NCBI RefSeq assembly: GCF_007570835.1 | Contig: NZ_SUNC01000001.1 | Location: 1,054,001-1,118,000, forward strand | Direction: 5' to 3' | DNA length: 64,000 bases | From: Croceicoccus sediminis | GTDB taxonomy: Bacteria > Pseudomonadota > Alphaproteobacteria > Sphingomonadales > Sphingomonadaceae | Shown: piece after piece, positions 55,965 to 64,000 of the stretch | Position numbering within the stretch: position 1 is the first letter of the stretch | Layout of the letters: each line of letters starts with the position of its first letter | Notes under the pieces: generated by a model | The model's database searches: none | Told to the model about the DNA's origin: nothing | Seen by the model: only the letters and a program-made list of their open reading frames with translations | Made by a program: the position numbers and the translations under genes

Positions 55965-56945
55965 ATGATGTCTCAAACCGCCAGCCATCCCCGCGCCAAG
56001 GTTGCCGTTCTGATTTCCGGCACCGGTTCGAACATGGCGGCCCTGCTTTATGCCAGCCGCCGCGCCGATTGCCCTTACGAAATCGTGCTTATCGCGTCGA
56101 ACGATCCCGAAGCAAAGGGGTTGAGGCTGGCCGAGGCCGAGGGTGTGGCCACTTTTTCCCTTGCGCACAAGGGTATGAAGCGCGCCGACCACGATATCGC
56201 GATGGAAAAGGCGGTGCTGGAAAGCGGCGCGCAATACATCGCGCTGGCCGGATACATGCGCATCCTCAGCCCCCAGTTCGTCTCGCAGTGGGAGGGGCGG
56301 ATGCTCAACATCCATCCCTCGCTGCTGCCGAAATACAAGGGGCTGGACACGCACGCCCGCGCGATCGAGGCCGGGGACAGCCATGCCGGATGTTCCGTCC
56401 ACCTTGTCACGGCCGAACTGGATGACGGGCCGGTGCTGGGCCAGACGCCGGTGGCGATCATGCCCGGCGATACGCCTGAAACACTGGGTGGCCGCGTGCT
56501 TTATGCCGAGCACCAGCTATATTCCCGGATGCTGGAGGAGCTGGTCACCCGCCCCTTCCGCGCCGACTGGCTGTTACAGAAAGTGTCGGAACTGGCGCTT
56601 TGCCTGCCGGAGGTGGAGGCACGCGAAAGCCATGGCTCGCCCGCGTGGCGCACCGGCGGAAAATCGGGCAAGTTCTTTGCCCATTTCAGCGAACGGCATC
56701 ATGGCGAACCGCATGTCGCGGTGCTGGTAAAGACCGACGGGCCGGACGAAATGACCGCCCTGATCGAGCGCGATCCCGAAATCTGGTTCCGCCCCGCCTA
56801 TTACGGAGCGAGCGGTTGGGCAGGCCTCATCCTCAATCGCCCGGGCGTCGACTGGGATCACGTGCGTTCGTGGCTTGAGCGTAGCTGGCGCAGCGTCGCG
56901 CCCAGGCGGCTGACGGGCCTGATGGACGCCGCCGACCAGTTCTGA
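55965..56945 (+). CDS. purN: PurN fused to a YjbR/MmcQ-like domain
   Basis: 326 residues from the ATG at 55965 (AAGG upstream); starts at 55968 or 55896 cannot be excluded. The N-terminal ~200 residues are glycinamide ribonucleotide formyltransferase: VLISGTGSNMAALL, ALAGYMRILSPQFV, GRMLNIHPSLLPKYKGLDTHARAIEAGDSHAGCSVHLV and DDGPVLGQTPV. From about residue 220 the chain continues without a stop into WLLQKVSELALCLPEVEARESHGSPAWRTGGKSGKFF...EIWFRPAYYGASGWAGLIL...VRSWLERSWRSVAP. That segment is the YjbR/MmcQ (DUF419) fold of DNA-binding-like proteins. Such a fusion is unusual for PurN, which is normally ~200 residues. Confidence 0.9.
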   Translation: MMSQTASHPRAKVAVLISGTGSNMAALLYASRRADCPYEIVLIASNDPEAKGLRLAEAEGVATFSLAHKGMKRADHDIAMEKAVLESGAQYIALAGYMRILSPQFVSQWEGRMLNIHPSLLPKYKGLDTHARAIEAGDSHAGCSVHLVTAELDDGPVLGQTPVAIMPGDTPETLGGRVLYAEHQLYSRMLEELVTRPFRADWLLQKVSELALCLPEVEARESHGSPAWRTGGKSGKFFAHFSERHHGEPHVAVLVKTDGPDEMTALIERDPEIWFRPAYYGASGWAGLILNRPGVDWDHVRSWLERSWRSVAPRRLTGLMDAADQF

Positions 56946-56964
56946 CCGGTTGCCGTAAATCGAG

Positions 56965-57651
56965 TCACCCGGGTTCCTCGATCTTGCAGTTCATTTCGGT
57001 CCCGCCGGGCGGGGTGAAGGTCGCCTCGTCCCCCTGGGTGTACAGCGTCGTCGCCTGACCGTCCCAGACGCCTTCGTATTTGGCGACCGACGCGCTTGGC
57101 ACCTGGGTCAGGGAAAGCGAGCGATCCAGCCATTGCAGGAATACGACGCCGGGATCGGCATTGATGAACGTCGCCGAGATGAAATAATCCACCCCGTCGC
57201 AGGCGACCGCGAGCGGGCCGGTGGAGATGCCCTTCTCGTCCTCCTGCCGGCTGTCGTAAAAACCCTGCCGGATTTCGTGGATGCGCTGGGCATAGCTGGT
57301 GGTCACGCACTGCAGCTTGTCAGCCGCCTTCCAGCAATCGTCGCGCCCGCCGATCCAGCCGCGCTGCATCGTGGTCAGTTCCTGCAGCCGTTCTTCCGAC
57401 GCATAAGTCCCGGTTTCGGCCAGCGAATAGACGCGCTGAAGTTCGTTATCCATGCGCGCCAGCATCGGGGTTTCGCAGATCAGGTCGGAAATCTCGCCAT
57501 CGGATTGCGCACAATCGAAACTGGGCGACGTGGGCGGATCTGCGGGTAAAGCGCCGGATCGATCATCGTCAGCCTCAACGGTTTGATCCTGTTGGGTGCC
57601 GCAGGCGATCAGGGCCAGTGCGGCGAGCGGAGCGAACCTTGACAGTTTCAT
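56965..57651 (-). CDS. Lipoprotein with LprI-like and MliC-like lysozyme-inhibitor domains
   Basis: 228 residues. Lipobox ALIAC near residue 17. Residues about 45-140 have the LprI/DUF1311 pattern (FDCAQSDGEISDLICETPMLARMDNELQRVYSLA, MQRGWIGGRDDCW). Residues about 150-225 look like MliC/PliC (VACDGVDYFISATFINADPGVVFLQWLDRSLSLTQ, ATLYTQGDEATFTPPGG). Both are lysozyme-inhibitor folds, so this would be a double inhibitor exposed in the periplasm. A GH24 lysozyme is encoded 13 kb away. Confidence 0.75.
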   Translation of the reverse strand: MKLSRFAPLAALALIACGTQQDQTVEADDDRSGALPADPPTSPSFDCAQSDGEISDLICETPMLARMDNELQRVYSLAETGTYASEERLQELTTMQRGWIGGRDDCWKAADKLQCVTTSYAQRIHEIRQGFYDSRQEDEKGISTGPLAVACDGVDYFISATFINADPGVVFLQWLDRSLSLTQVPSASVAKYEGVWDGQATTLYTQGDEATFTPPGGTEMNCKIEEPG

Positions 57652-57672
57652 CGTATTCTCCTGCCCTTGCGA

Positions 57673-57927
57673 TCATTCAGCCCTGGCGGCAAGCCAGCGC
57701 AATGCACCGTAATTGATGAGGATTCCCATAACGCAAAGGAGCGTCACGAGCGTGACCTGGCTTTCCGGGACGTAAGGGGCCAGCAGGCTCCACGGCAGGG
57801 ACAGCAGCATGGCAAGGGTTGAGCGCAGGAGGCCCGACAGGCCGAAAGCGAAAGCCTGATCGAACCACGGCGCGGCACAGGCCAGCAGACCGACGACCAA
57901 ATAGAGCACTGCAATTCGCGCAATCAT
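57673..57927 (-). CDS. Small membrane protein, unknown
   Basis: 84 residues from the ATG at 57927. Two or three hydrophobic segments (AVLYLVVGLLACAAPWF, STLAMLLSLPWSLLAP, VTLLCVMGILINYGAL). No family recognised. Lies 21 bp upstream of the lysozyme-inhibitor lipoprotein and may be co-transcribed with it. Confidence 0.65.
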   Translation of the reverse strand: MIARIAVLYLVVGLLACAAPWFDQAFAFGLSGLLRSTLAMLLSLPWSLLAPYVPESQVTLVTLLCVMGILINYGALRWLAARAE

Positions 57928-57983
57928 GTCATGATCCCCTCGACTCAAGGGGGCCGGAAATTCGCGCGTCATGCAAGAAAAAA

Positions 57984-58008
57984 GGCCGCCCCCGCGACGG
58001 GGACGGCC
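57984..58008 (-). terminator. Rho-independent terminator after ndk
   Basis: GGCCG-CCCCCG and CGGGG-CGGCC form a strong GC stem around GA, with a T-run on the leaving side in both directions (AAAAAA on the left, TTTTT on the right). It lies 33 bp after the ndk stop and can also stop rightward transcription. Confidence 0.85.
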
Positions 58009-58041
58009 CTTTTTGTCAGGAAACCGTTCTGAAAGCTGCGA

Positions 58042-58464
58042 TCAGCCGACGATTTCTTCCGGCTTGAAGAAGAAATCGATCTCGATCTTGGCATTTTCTT
58101 CGCTGTCCGAACCATGGACCGAATTGGCTTCGATCGATTCGGCGAATTCCTTGCGGATGGTGCCTTCGGCGGCGTCGGCCGGGTTGGTGGCGCCCATCAC
58201 GTCGCGGTTGCGCTTTACGGCGTCTTCGCCTTCGAGGACCTGGACGACGACCGGGCCGCTGATCATGAATTCGACCAGTTCACCGAAGAAGGGGCGTTCC
58301 TTGTGAACCGCGTAGAAGCCTTCGGCCTGTTCGCGGGTCATGTGGATGCGCTTGGAAGCGACGACGCGCAGGCCGGCGTCTTCCAGCTTCTTGGTGACGG
58401 CGCCGGTCAGGTTGCGACGGGTCGCGTCGGGCTTGATGATCGAAAAGGTGCGGGTGGCCGCCAT
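58042..58464 (-). CDS. ndk: Nucleoside diphosphate kinase
   Basis: 140 residues, standard length. [39 protein letters not shown] and the catalytic His in SVHGSDS. Balances NTP pools. Followed by a strong terminator. RBS-free leader of ~110 bp separates it from the next lipoprotein gene. Confidence 0.97.
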   Translation of the reverse strand: MAATRTFSIIKPDATRRNLTGAVTKKLEDAGLRVVASKRIHMTREQAEGFYAVHKERPFFGELVEFMISGPVVVQVLEGEDAVKRNRDVMGATNPADAAEGTIRKEFAESIEANSVHGSDSEENAKIEIDFFFKPEEIVG

Positions 58465-58584
58465 GGTCGTGATCCTTGATATCGATAGGATTGAAACAGG
58501 AAGATCGCGCGCGAAGGCGCGTTGCGCGCGCCCCTAGCCTCGCTTGGCGCGCGGCACAACCCTCTGTGCGGGACAGATGCGGTC

Positions 58585-59082
58585 TTAGAGTCCGCGCCCG
58601 GCGGTCAATTGCACCGTCGTCGGGCTGTCATCGCCATTGGCAACAACGTTGAATTCGCGGCCATCGGCGGTCTTGCCCGATACGATCCTCAGCGATCCGG
58701 TCGAAACCTCGCTGTCGATGTCGTAACCGGCCTTTGCCGCCTGATCCTTGTACCAGCCGACGATCTTTTCCGGCGAATCCGCGCTTTCCATCGTTACAAG
58801 CGCGCCTGCCGCCTCGCCCAGCCCGACATTCGACGCGCTGGTGATCGTGGCACCGGGATAGACGGCAAGGCCATCGGGAAGATCGGGCTTCAGGTTCGCG
58901 CCGGTATCGACGGTGACCTCGCCCTCATCGCCGTTCAATCGTACGTTGGTCGTCTCGCCATCTTCGGAGATTTCGTAAGCGACCTCGCCGTCTTCGCTCT
59001 GCACCGTTCCTTCACGTTCGGAACCGCAGCCGGAAATCGCAAGAACGGCAGCAGGGGCAAGCAGGAAGGTGGCAAGGCGCAT
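58585..59082 (-). CDS. Lipoprotein, unknown
   Basis: 165 residues from the ATG at 59082 with AAGGAGA upstream. Lipobox AISGC near residue 19. The mature part is acidic (EREGTVQSEDGEVAYEISEDGETTNVRLNG) with GLAVYPGATITSASNVG, recalling bacterial periplasmic lipoproteins of unknown function. It lies between holC and ndk, all in the same direction. Confidence 0.78.
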   Translation of the reverse strand: MRLATFLLAPAAVLAISGCGSEREGTVQSEDGEVAYEISEDGETTNVRLNGDEGEVTVDTGANLKPDLPDGLAVYPGATITSASNVGLGEAAGALVTMESADSPEKIVGWYKDQAAKAGYDIDSEVSTGSLRIVSGKTADGREFNVVANGDDSPTTVQLTAGRGL

Positions 59083-59120
59083 CGTGGTCTCCTTGGAACG
59101 GAAGGGGCGCATTAGATCGG

Positions 59121-59555
59121 TCAGGGCCCTTCGACCCAGCGGCCGTCGGCCTGCTTCCAGTAACGCCGCTCGACGTTATCGCGCTCTCCCAGCATGCGCC
59201 ATGCCCCGCGCGCACCGTCGATGGTCGCGGCGTCGAAGAACAGGAACGCCCGGTCGAATTCCAGAGCATCGTCACGCCAGATACCGTCGGCGAGCGCGAC
59301 CAGCCGTGCCCCGTTTATCGGCACGGTCATTTCGGGGGAGAGCAGCACCGGCTGCAGGTCCGCGCCGGGTTGCCCGACCTCGCCATTGGCGAGGAAACCG
59401 GGCGTGGCCCACATTGCGTCGGACAGGGCGGTGCGGGCCGCTTCATCCTCGCAGACGACGAACATGCGCTGTCCGCCCTGCAAGGCCTTGCCCGCGATCT
59501 GCGCCAGCGCCTGCGGCGCGGGATCGCGGGTGAGGTGATAGAAGTCGACGCGCAC
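59121..59555 (-). CDS. holC: DNA polymerase III chi subunit
   Basis: 144 residues. MRVDFYHLTRDPAPQALAQIAGKALQGGQRMFVVCEDEAARTALSDAMW plus FLANGEVGQP and DFDRAFLFFDA match the HolC pattern. Links the clamp loader to single-strand-binding protein. Follows pepA by 12 bp. Confidence 0.93.
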   Translation of the reverse strand: MRVDFYHLTRDPAPQALAQIAGKALQGGQRMFVVCEDEAARTALSDAMWATPGFLANGEVGQPGADLQPVLLSPEMTVPINGARLVALADGIWRDDALEFDRAFLFFDAATIDGARGAWRMLGERDNVERRYWKQADGRWVEGP

Positions 59556-59567
59556 CGGCTATCGCCT

Positions 59568-61025
59568 TCAGGCTTCGGCGGTGTCCCGGATGAAGCGGTC
59601 GAGAACGCGGACGCCGAAACCGGTCGCGCCCTTGTCCCAGGTTGCGCCCGCCTTGTCGGCCCAGGCCATGCCCGCGATGTCGAGGTGCGCCCAGGGGGTG
59701 CCATTCTCGATAAAGCGCTGCAGGAACTGCGCCGCGGTGATAGAACCGCCCCAGCGTGGGCCGACGTTCTTCATGTCGGCGATCTGGCTGTCGATCAGCT
59801 TGTCGTAAGCGGGCGACAGCGGGAAGCGCCACAGCTTGTCCCCGCTGGTCTGACCGGCCTTGAACAAGGCGTCGGCAAGATCGTCGTCGTTCGAGAACAT
59901 GCCCGCGTTCTCATGGCCCAGCGCGACGACCATCGCGCCGGTCAACGTGGCAAGGTCGACGATGCGTGCGGGCTTGAAGGTCTGCTGCACCCAGGTCAGT
60001 GCGTCGCACAGGACAAGGCGGCCTTCGGCGTCGGTATTGATGACCTCGATCGTCTGACCCGACATCGAAGTGACGACGTCACCGGGACGCTGCGCGTTAC
60101 CGTCGGGCATGTTTTCGGCAAGCCCGCAGATGCCCACGACGTTCGCCTTGGCCTTGCGGGTGGCGAGCGCGAGCATGGCCCCTGCCACGGCGCCAGCGCC
60201 GCCCATGTCCCACTTCATGTCTTCCATGCCGCCAGCCGGCTTGATCGAGATGCCGCCGGTGTCGAAGGTCACGCCCTTGCCGACGAAGGCGGTCGGCTTG
60301 TCACTGCCGCCGCCGTTCCAGTGCATGGCAAGGATGCGGCTGGGACGGGCCGAGCCCTGCCCGACGCCCAGAAGCGCGCCCATGCCGAGCTTTTCCATCT
60401 CGGCAACGTCGAGCACGGTGATCTCGACACCCGTTCCTTCAAGCCGGGCCTTGCAACGGGCAACGAAGCTTTCGGGGTAGATGATGTTGCCCGGTTCGGA
60501 CACCAGTTCGCGGGTGAATTCGACGCCTAGTGCAACGGCAGAGGCGTCTTCCCATGCCGAGTCGGTGCCATCAGGCGAGTTGACAGCGATCACTTCCTTG
60601 AGCGTCGGCTTCTGCTCGTCCTTGAGGCGGGTGCGATAGGTATCGATGCGCCATGCACGCAGGCGCGCGCCCATGAGGACGGCGGCGGCCCCTTCGGCAT
60701 CGAGGCCCGAACCATCGAAATCGACGACGATCGCGCCCTCACCCGAAGTGATGAACTTTGCCGTGAGGCCGGCACCGGCCTTTTCGAGGTGGGCGAGGCG
60801 TTCGGCCGAAGTCGGCTGTCCGGCACCGGACAGCGCAACGCGGCGGACTTTGCCGTCGATTTCGGCGAAACCGTCGAATTGCTGGCCGGGCTTGCCCGAA
60901 AAACGCGATGCCGAAGCACCTTCGGTCACGGTTGCGGGCAGACCTGCGGGCATCGTGTCCTGGTCGACGATCTTCGCGACGACGCGGACTTCTGCGGGCA
61001 GTTCGGAGGCGAAACGGATGTTCAT
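59568..61025 (-). CDS. pepA: Leucyl aminopeptidase (M17)
   Basis: 485 residues. Metal-binding segments: VGKGVTFDTGGISIKPAGGMEDMKWDMGG, NTDAEGRLVLCDAL and LTGAMVVALG. M17 peptidases remove N-terminal residues; PepA also binds DNA in some bacteria. Divergent from lptD across 127 bp, and just upstream of holC. Confidence 0.95.
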   Translation of the reverse strand: MNIRFASELPAEVRVVAKIVDQDTMPAGLPATVTEGASASRFSGKPGQQFDGFAEIDGKVRRVALSGAGQPTSAERLAHLEKAGAGLTAKFITSGEGAIVVDFDGSGLDAEGAAAVLMGARLRAWRIDTYRTRLKDEQKPTLKEVIAVNSPDGTDSAWEDASAVALGVEFTRELVSEPGNIIYPESFVARCKARLEGTGVEITVLDVAEMEKLGMGALLGVGQGSARPSRILAMHWNGGGSDKPTAFVGKGVTFDTGGISIKPAGGMEDMKWDMGGAGAVAGAMLALATRKAKANVVGICGLAENMPDGNAQRPGDVVTSMSGQTIEVINTDAEGRLVLCDALTWVQQTFKPARIVDLATLTGAMVVALGHENAGMFSNDDDLADALFKAGQTSGDKLWRFPLSPAYDKLIDSQIADMKNVGPRWGGSITAAQFLQRFIENGTPWAHLDIAGMAWADKAGATWDKGATGFGVRVLDRFIRDTAEA

Positions 61026-61152
61026 GGAGGCTCCTGCTTTGTCTTTTTATGAGAGCAGCCCAAGGGAGGGAAGCGCCAGGCGGGGGACAAGGCGCGGGAT
61101 ATGCCGCTCTATCGGCGTTGCAGTTAGGCATGAGCGGTGCAATAGGCAAGCC

Positions 61153-63546
61153 ATGCCACCCGGATCGCAGAGTGCCATGATGACCGTTCCGACTGCCGAT
61201 TCGGAATCCGCCACGAAAGTGTCGCCCGCATTTCGCGCGCGCCGCAGCGGCTGGTTCGCGGCCACTGCCCTGACTTGCGTCGCCCTGTTCGCCGCCCCTG
61301 CCCAGGCGCAGGAAGCCATGGTGCAGGGATTGGGCGAGGACACGTCGCGCGAACCCGATTATTTCTGGACCGGCGGCGACAATCCCGAACCGGACCCCGC
61401 CCCGCCCTTCCGTATCGAGGAAGCGGACGAAGATGGCGCCGTCGCGTTCGAAGCCGACGAGCTTGGCTACGAAGACGACAGCAATACCGTTGTCGCCAGC
61501 GGCGATGTCGTCCTGCGCCGCGGCGATCAGCAACTGGAAGCCGACGAAATCCGCTGGGACCGTGCCGGCGGCCTGATCGTCGCCAGCGGCAACGTGCGCC
61601 TTCGCGATGCGCAGGCGAACACGGTGTACACCGACCGGCTGGAACTGACGGACGAGCTTCGTGCCGGGGCGATGGAAAACCTGCTGCTGGTACTGGACGA
61701 AGGCGCAAGGCTGGCCGCCCGCCAGGGCTCGCGCAACGAAGACGGCACCGTGCAGCTGGACTATGCCGCATACAGCCCGTGCCGCGTCACCACGCCCGAC
61801 GGCTGCCCGCGCGACCCCAGCTGGCGGATCGTCGCAAGGCAGGTGACGTTCGATCCCGACAATCAGACGGTGAAGTTCCGGGGTGCGAAACTGGAACTGT
61901 TCGGCGCGCCGATCCTGCCGCTGGTCGGCATCACGATCCGCACCGACGGACAGCCGGTATCCGGTTTCACGACCCCCAATTTGCGCTTTTCGGAATCGAA
62001 CGGCGTCGAGGTGCTGGGCGAATATTATTGGCGACTTGCCCCCAATCGCGAGCTGACCCTTGGCGCCAGCGTCTATTCCGACGTCGCGCCGATGCTGTCG
62101 GCAAGCTATGCCGCGCTGACCGAAGACGGGGCCTACCAGGTCACCGGCTATGCCACGAACAGCTCGCGCATTTCCATCGGCGGCGATGCCGGGGACGTCA
62201 TTCCCGGCGCGCAGGAATCGATCCGCGGCTATTTCGATTCGAACGGGCGTTTCCAGCTGGACGAGAACTGGTCCGTCACCGGTTCCGTCCGTTATGCCAG
62301 CGACCGCACGTTCCTGCGCCGCTACGACATCAGCCGCGATGACCGGCTTCGTTCGATGATCAATGTCGAACGGATCGACGACGACAGTTACCTCTCCATC
62401 GCGGGCTGGGCCACCCAGACGCTGCGCACCGGCGAACGGCAGGGGCTGGTCCCCTTCGCCCTGCCGCTGATCGACTATCGCCGTCGCCTTTCCGACCCCG
62501 TCCTGGGCGGCAAGGTCATGCTTCAGGCCAATACGCTCTTGCTGGAACGTTCGGACGGGCAGGACACGCAGCGCGCATTTACCAGCGCGGAATGGAGCCT
62601 GCGCAAGCTGACCGGCATGGGCCAGGAAGTCACCTTCACCGCGCTGGCCCGCGGCGACGTCTATCACACCGACGAAACCGGCCTCACCAGCGTTGCGCTC
62701 TACCGCGGGAACGAGGGGTGGGAGACCCGCGCCATGGCGATCGGCGCCGTAGACGTGAAATGGCCGCTGGTGGGCGGTGTCTTCGGCGGCACGCAGGTCC
62801 TGACCCCGCGGGTCCAGTTCGTGGCCAGCCCGTCGATCCGCAACCTTGCCATCCCGAACGAGGATGCCCGCGCCGTCGACCTTGAGGATTCGAACCTCTT
62901 CGCGCTCAACCGTTTTCCCGGATACGACCGGGTGGAGGACGGCGCACGCGTGACTTACGGCCTCGACTGGCGCTGGACCGCGCCGGGATGGCGCGTGAAG
63001 ACCACGCTGGGGCAATCCTATCGCCTGTCGAACCAGTCGGACATCCTGCCCGACGGCACCGGCCTCACTTCGCGCACGTCCGACGTCGTGGGCCGCAGCG
63101 AAGTGCGTTACCGCGATTTCGTGTCGTTCACGCACCGCTTCCGGCTGGACAAGGACAACCTTGCCGTGCGCCGCAACGAATTCGACGTCGCGGTCGGCAG
63201 CCGCAAGACATATGTCGAGGCTGGCTATCTCCGGCTCGACCGCAATATCCCCGACACGCTGGAGGATCTGGGCGACCGCGAGGAATTGCGTGTTGCGGGC
63301 CGTATCGCCTTTGCCAACTACTGGTCGCTGTTCGGTTCGACGGTCGTGAACCTCACCGACCGCGAGGAAGACCCATCGTTCACATCCGACGGGTTCGACC
63401 CGCTGCGCACGCGGCTTGGCGTTGCCTATGACGACGAATGCATGTCGATCGCGCTGACCTGGCGCCGCGACAGCTTTACCAGTGGCGATGCGCGCAAGGG
63501 CAACACGTTCCTGTTCCGCTTCCGGCTCAAGGGTCTCGGGCTGTAA
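61153..63546 (+). CDS. lptD: LPS-assembly outer membrane protein LptD
   Basis: 797 residues from the ATG at 61153 (MPPGSQSAMMTV); 61177 is an alternative. Signal peptide ending PAQAQ near residue 50. An OstA/LptA-like N-terminal domain (VAFEADELGYEDDSNTVVASGDVVLRRGDQQLEADEIRW) follows, then a long C-terminal beta-barrel. It inserts LPS in the outer leaflet. Followed by surA, its usual partner locus. Confidence 0.92.
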   Translation: MPPGSQSAMMTVPTADSESATKVSPAFRARRSGWFAATALTCVALFAAPAQAQEAMVQGLGEDTSREPDYFWTGGDNPEPDPAPPFRIEEADEDGAVAFEADELGYEDDSNTVVASGDVVLRRGDQQLEADEIRWDRAGGLIVASGNVRLRDAQANTVYTDRLELTDELRAGAMENLLLVLDEGARLAARQGSRNEDGTVQLDYAAYSPCRVTTPDGCPRDPSWRIVARQVTFDPDNQTVKFRGAKLELFGAPILPLVGITIRTDGQPVSGFTTPNLRFSESNGVEVLGEYYWRLAPNRELTLGASVYSDVAPMLSASYAALTEDGAYQVTGYATNSSRISIGGDAGDVIPGAQESIRGYFDSNGRFQLDENWSVTGSVRYASDRTFLRRYDISRDDRLRSMINVERIDDDSYLSIAGWATQTLRTGERQGLVPFALPLIDYRRRLSDPVLGGKVMLQANTLLLERSDGQDTQRAFTSAEWSLRKLTGMGQEVTFTALARGDVYHTDETGLTSVALYRGNEGWETRAMAIGAVDVKWPLVGGVFGGTQVLTPRVQFVASPSIRNLAIPNEDARAVDLEDSNLFALNRFPGYDRVEDGARVTYGLDWRWTAPGWRVKTTLGQSYRLSNQSDILPDGTGLTSRTSDVVGRSEVRYRDFVSFTHRFRLDKDNLAVRRNEFDVAVGSRKTYVEAGYLRLDRNIPDTLEDLGDREELRVAGRIAFANYWSLFGSTVVNLTDREEDPSFTSDGFDPLRTRLGVAYDDECMSIALTWRRDSFTSGDARKGNTFLFRFRLKGLGL

Positions 63547-63730
63547 CCCTTTTTGCCCCCCTTCCACGCGTCTTGTGTTGCCCTTCGCAGGCCATGACCC
63601 TAAACGCCTTGGCGACATGCGGGGGCAAAGGGCGGCTCATCTATGGTTAAGCCGGGGCAAGCCATTGGCGCAGTTTGATGCAAATGTTCGCGCCTGCCGC
63701 GCGGCAATAGGAATGTCAGGTTCAAGACTT

Positions 63731-64000
63731 ATGACCATGGGCAACACTTCGACCATGAGCGACACGATCTTCCGTGCGGCTGGCCGCGCGGGTCTGATGC
63801 TGGGCGCGGCTGCCATGCTGGCAAGCCCGCTGGCCGCGCAGACCCCGGCGGCCAATGCCGCCAATGCCGATGATCCGGGCGCCAATGCCAATCTGGACCT
63901 GCCGGCCGCCCCCAACATCCTGGCGGCGGAACCGGTCACGCAGTTTCGCGGCGCGACCGCGATCGTCAACGGCACGATCATCACCGGTACCGACATCGAC
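63731..64000 (+). CDS. surA: Peptidyl-prolyl isomerase SurA, N-terminal part
   Basis: Starts at the ATG at 63731, 184 bp after lptD, and runs off the window (90 codons). A signal peptide (RAGLMLGAAAMLASPLAAQ) is followed by an Asn/Ala-rich spacer and AATAIVNGTIITGTDID-like sequence (GATAIVNGTIITGTDID), the start of the SurA N-domain. Chaperone for outer membrane proteins including LptD. Confidence 0.8.
   Translation, partial: MTMGNTSTMSDTIFRAAGRAGLMLGAAAMLASPLAAQTPAANAANADDPGANANLDLPAAPNILAAEPVTQFRGATAIVNGTIITGTDID

Noticed and set aside
60739-63618. 959-codon open frame antisense to lptD and pepA
   Set aside because: It covers two clearly recognised genes on other frames and has no ribosome binding site or domain.

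Overview
The window reads as chromosome from an alphaproteobacterium of the order Sphingomonadales, most likely Erythrobacteraceae. This is inferred from the moderately high GC, the TonB-receptor-rich content, the HdaA, DUF2794 and DUF2066 proteins, the CysN/CysC fusion, and core blocks such as glmU-glmS and lptD-surA. No rRNA, tRNA or CRISPR was seen. Functional calls come from motif reading without database searches.

Two parts are sharply separated. From 39194 to the right end is ordinary core chromosome: glmS/glmU, gph, a GH24 lysozyme, a LuxR regulator, a sulfate assimilation operon (cysD, cysNC, DUF2061, cysQ), cysE, hdaA, purM, purN fused to a YjbR domain, lysozyme-inhibitor-like and other lipoproteins, ndk, holC, pepA, lptD and the start of surA. 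Everything left of glmS is accessory DNA, apparently stacked in the Tn7 attachment site (attTn7). The key evidence is a 402-bp direct repeat (8870-9271 and 38774-39175, about 97% identical, no net indel). Its second copy ends 22 bp past the glmS stop codon. Each copy ends in a terminus resembling a Tn7 right end, TGTTGTGAG followed by closely spaced 17-bp boxes of the type ACAATAAAGTTTTTCCA. Facing the first copy, 4 bp away, is a matching left end with three widely spaced boxes.

The layout is therefore the right part of one Tn7-like element (A, to 9267), then a second complete element (B, about 9272-39171, 29.9 kb), then glmS. No tnsABCD-like gene is visible in either, so B looks non-autonomous or mobilised in trans. 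Visible cargo of A: a leftward gene set (ribbon-helix-helix-like protein, possible PD-(D/E)xK protein, partial third gene) and a 2032-residue STAND NTPase with an N-terminal Cap4-like nuclease (Avs-like), followed by a possible tiny ORF.

Cargo of B, left to right: a leftward catabolic operon (AraC regulator, TonB receptor, MFS permease, aldehyde dehydrogenase, Tat-exported BBE-type flavin oxidase, SnoaL-like protein, dihaem cytochrome c, GMC alcohol dehydrogenase) resembling the polyethylene glycol (peg) operons of Sphingopyxis; an RND efflux module divergent from a PepSY protein and a two-component system; a small tyrosine recombinase; two small membrane proteins; a Hachiman pair (HamA/HamB); a protein with two PD-(D/E)xK-like domains; and an unrecognised 485-residue protein. 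Many intergenic gaps in the accessory part hold related short dispersed repeats that I did not see on the core side.
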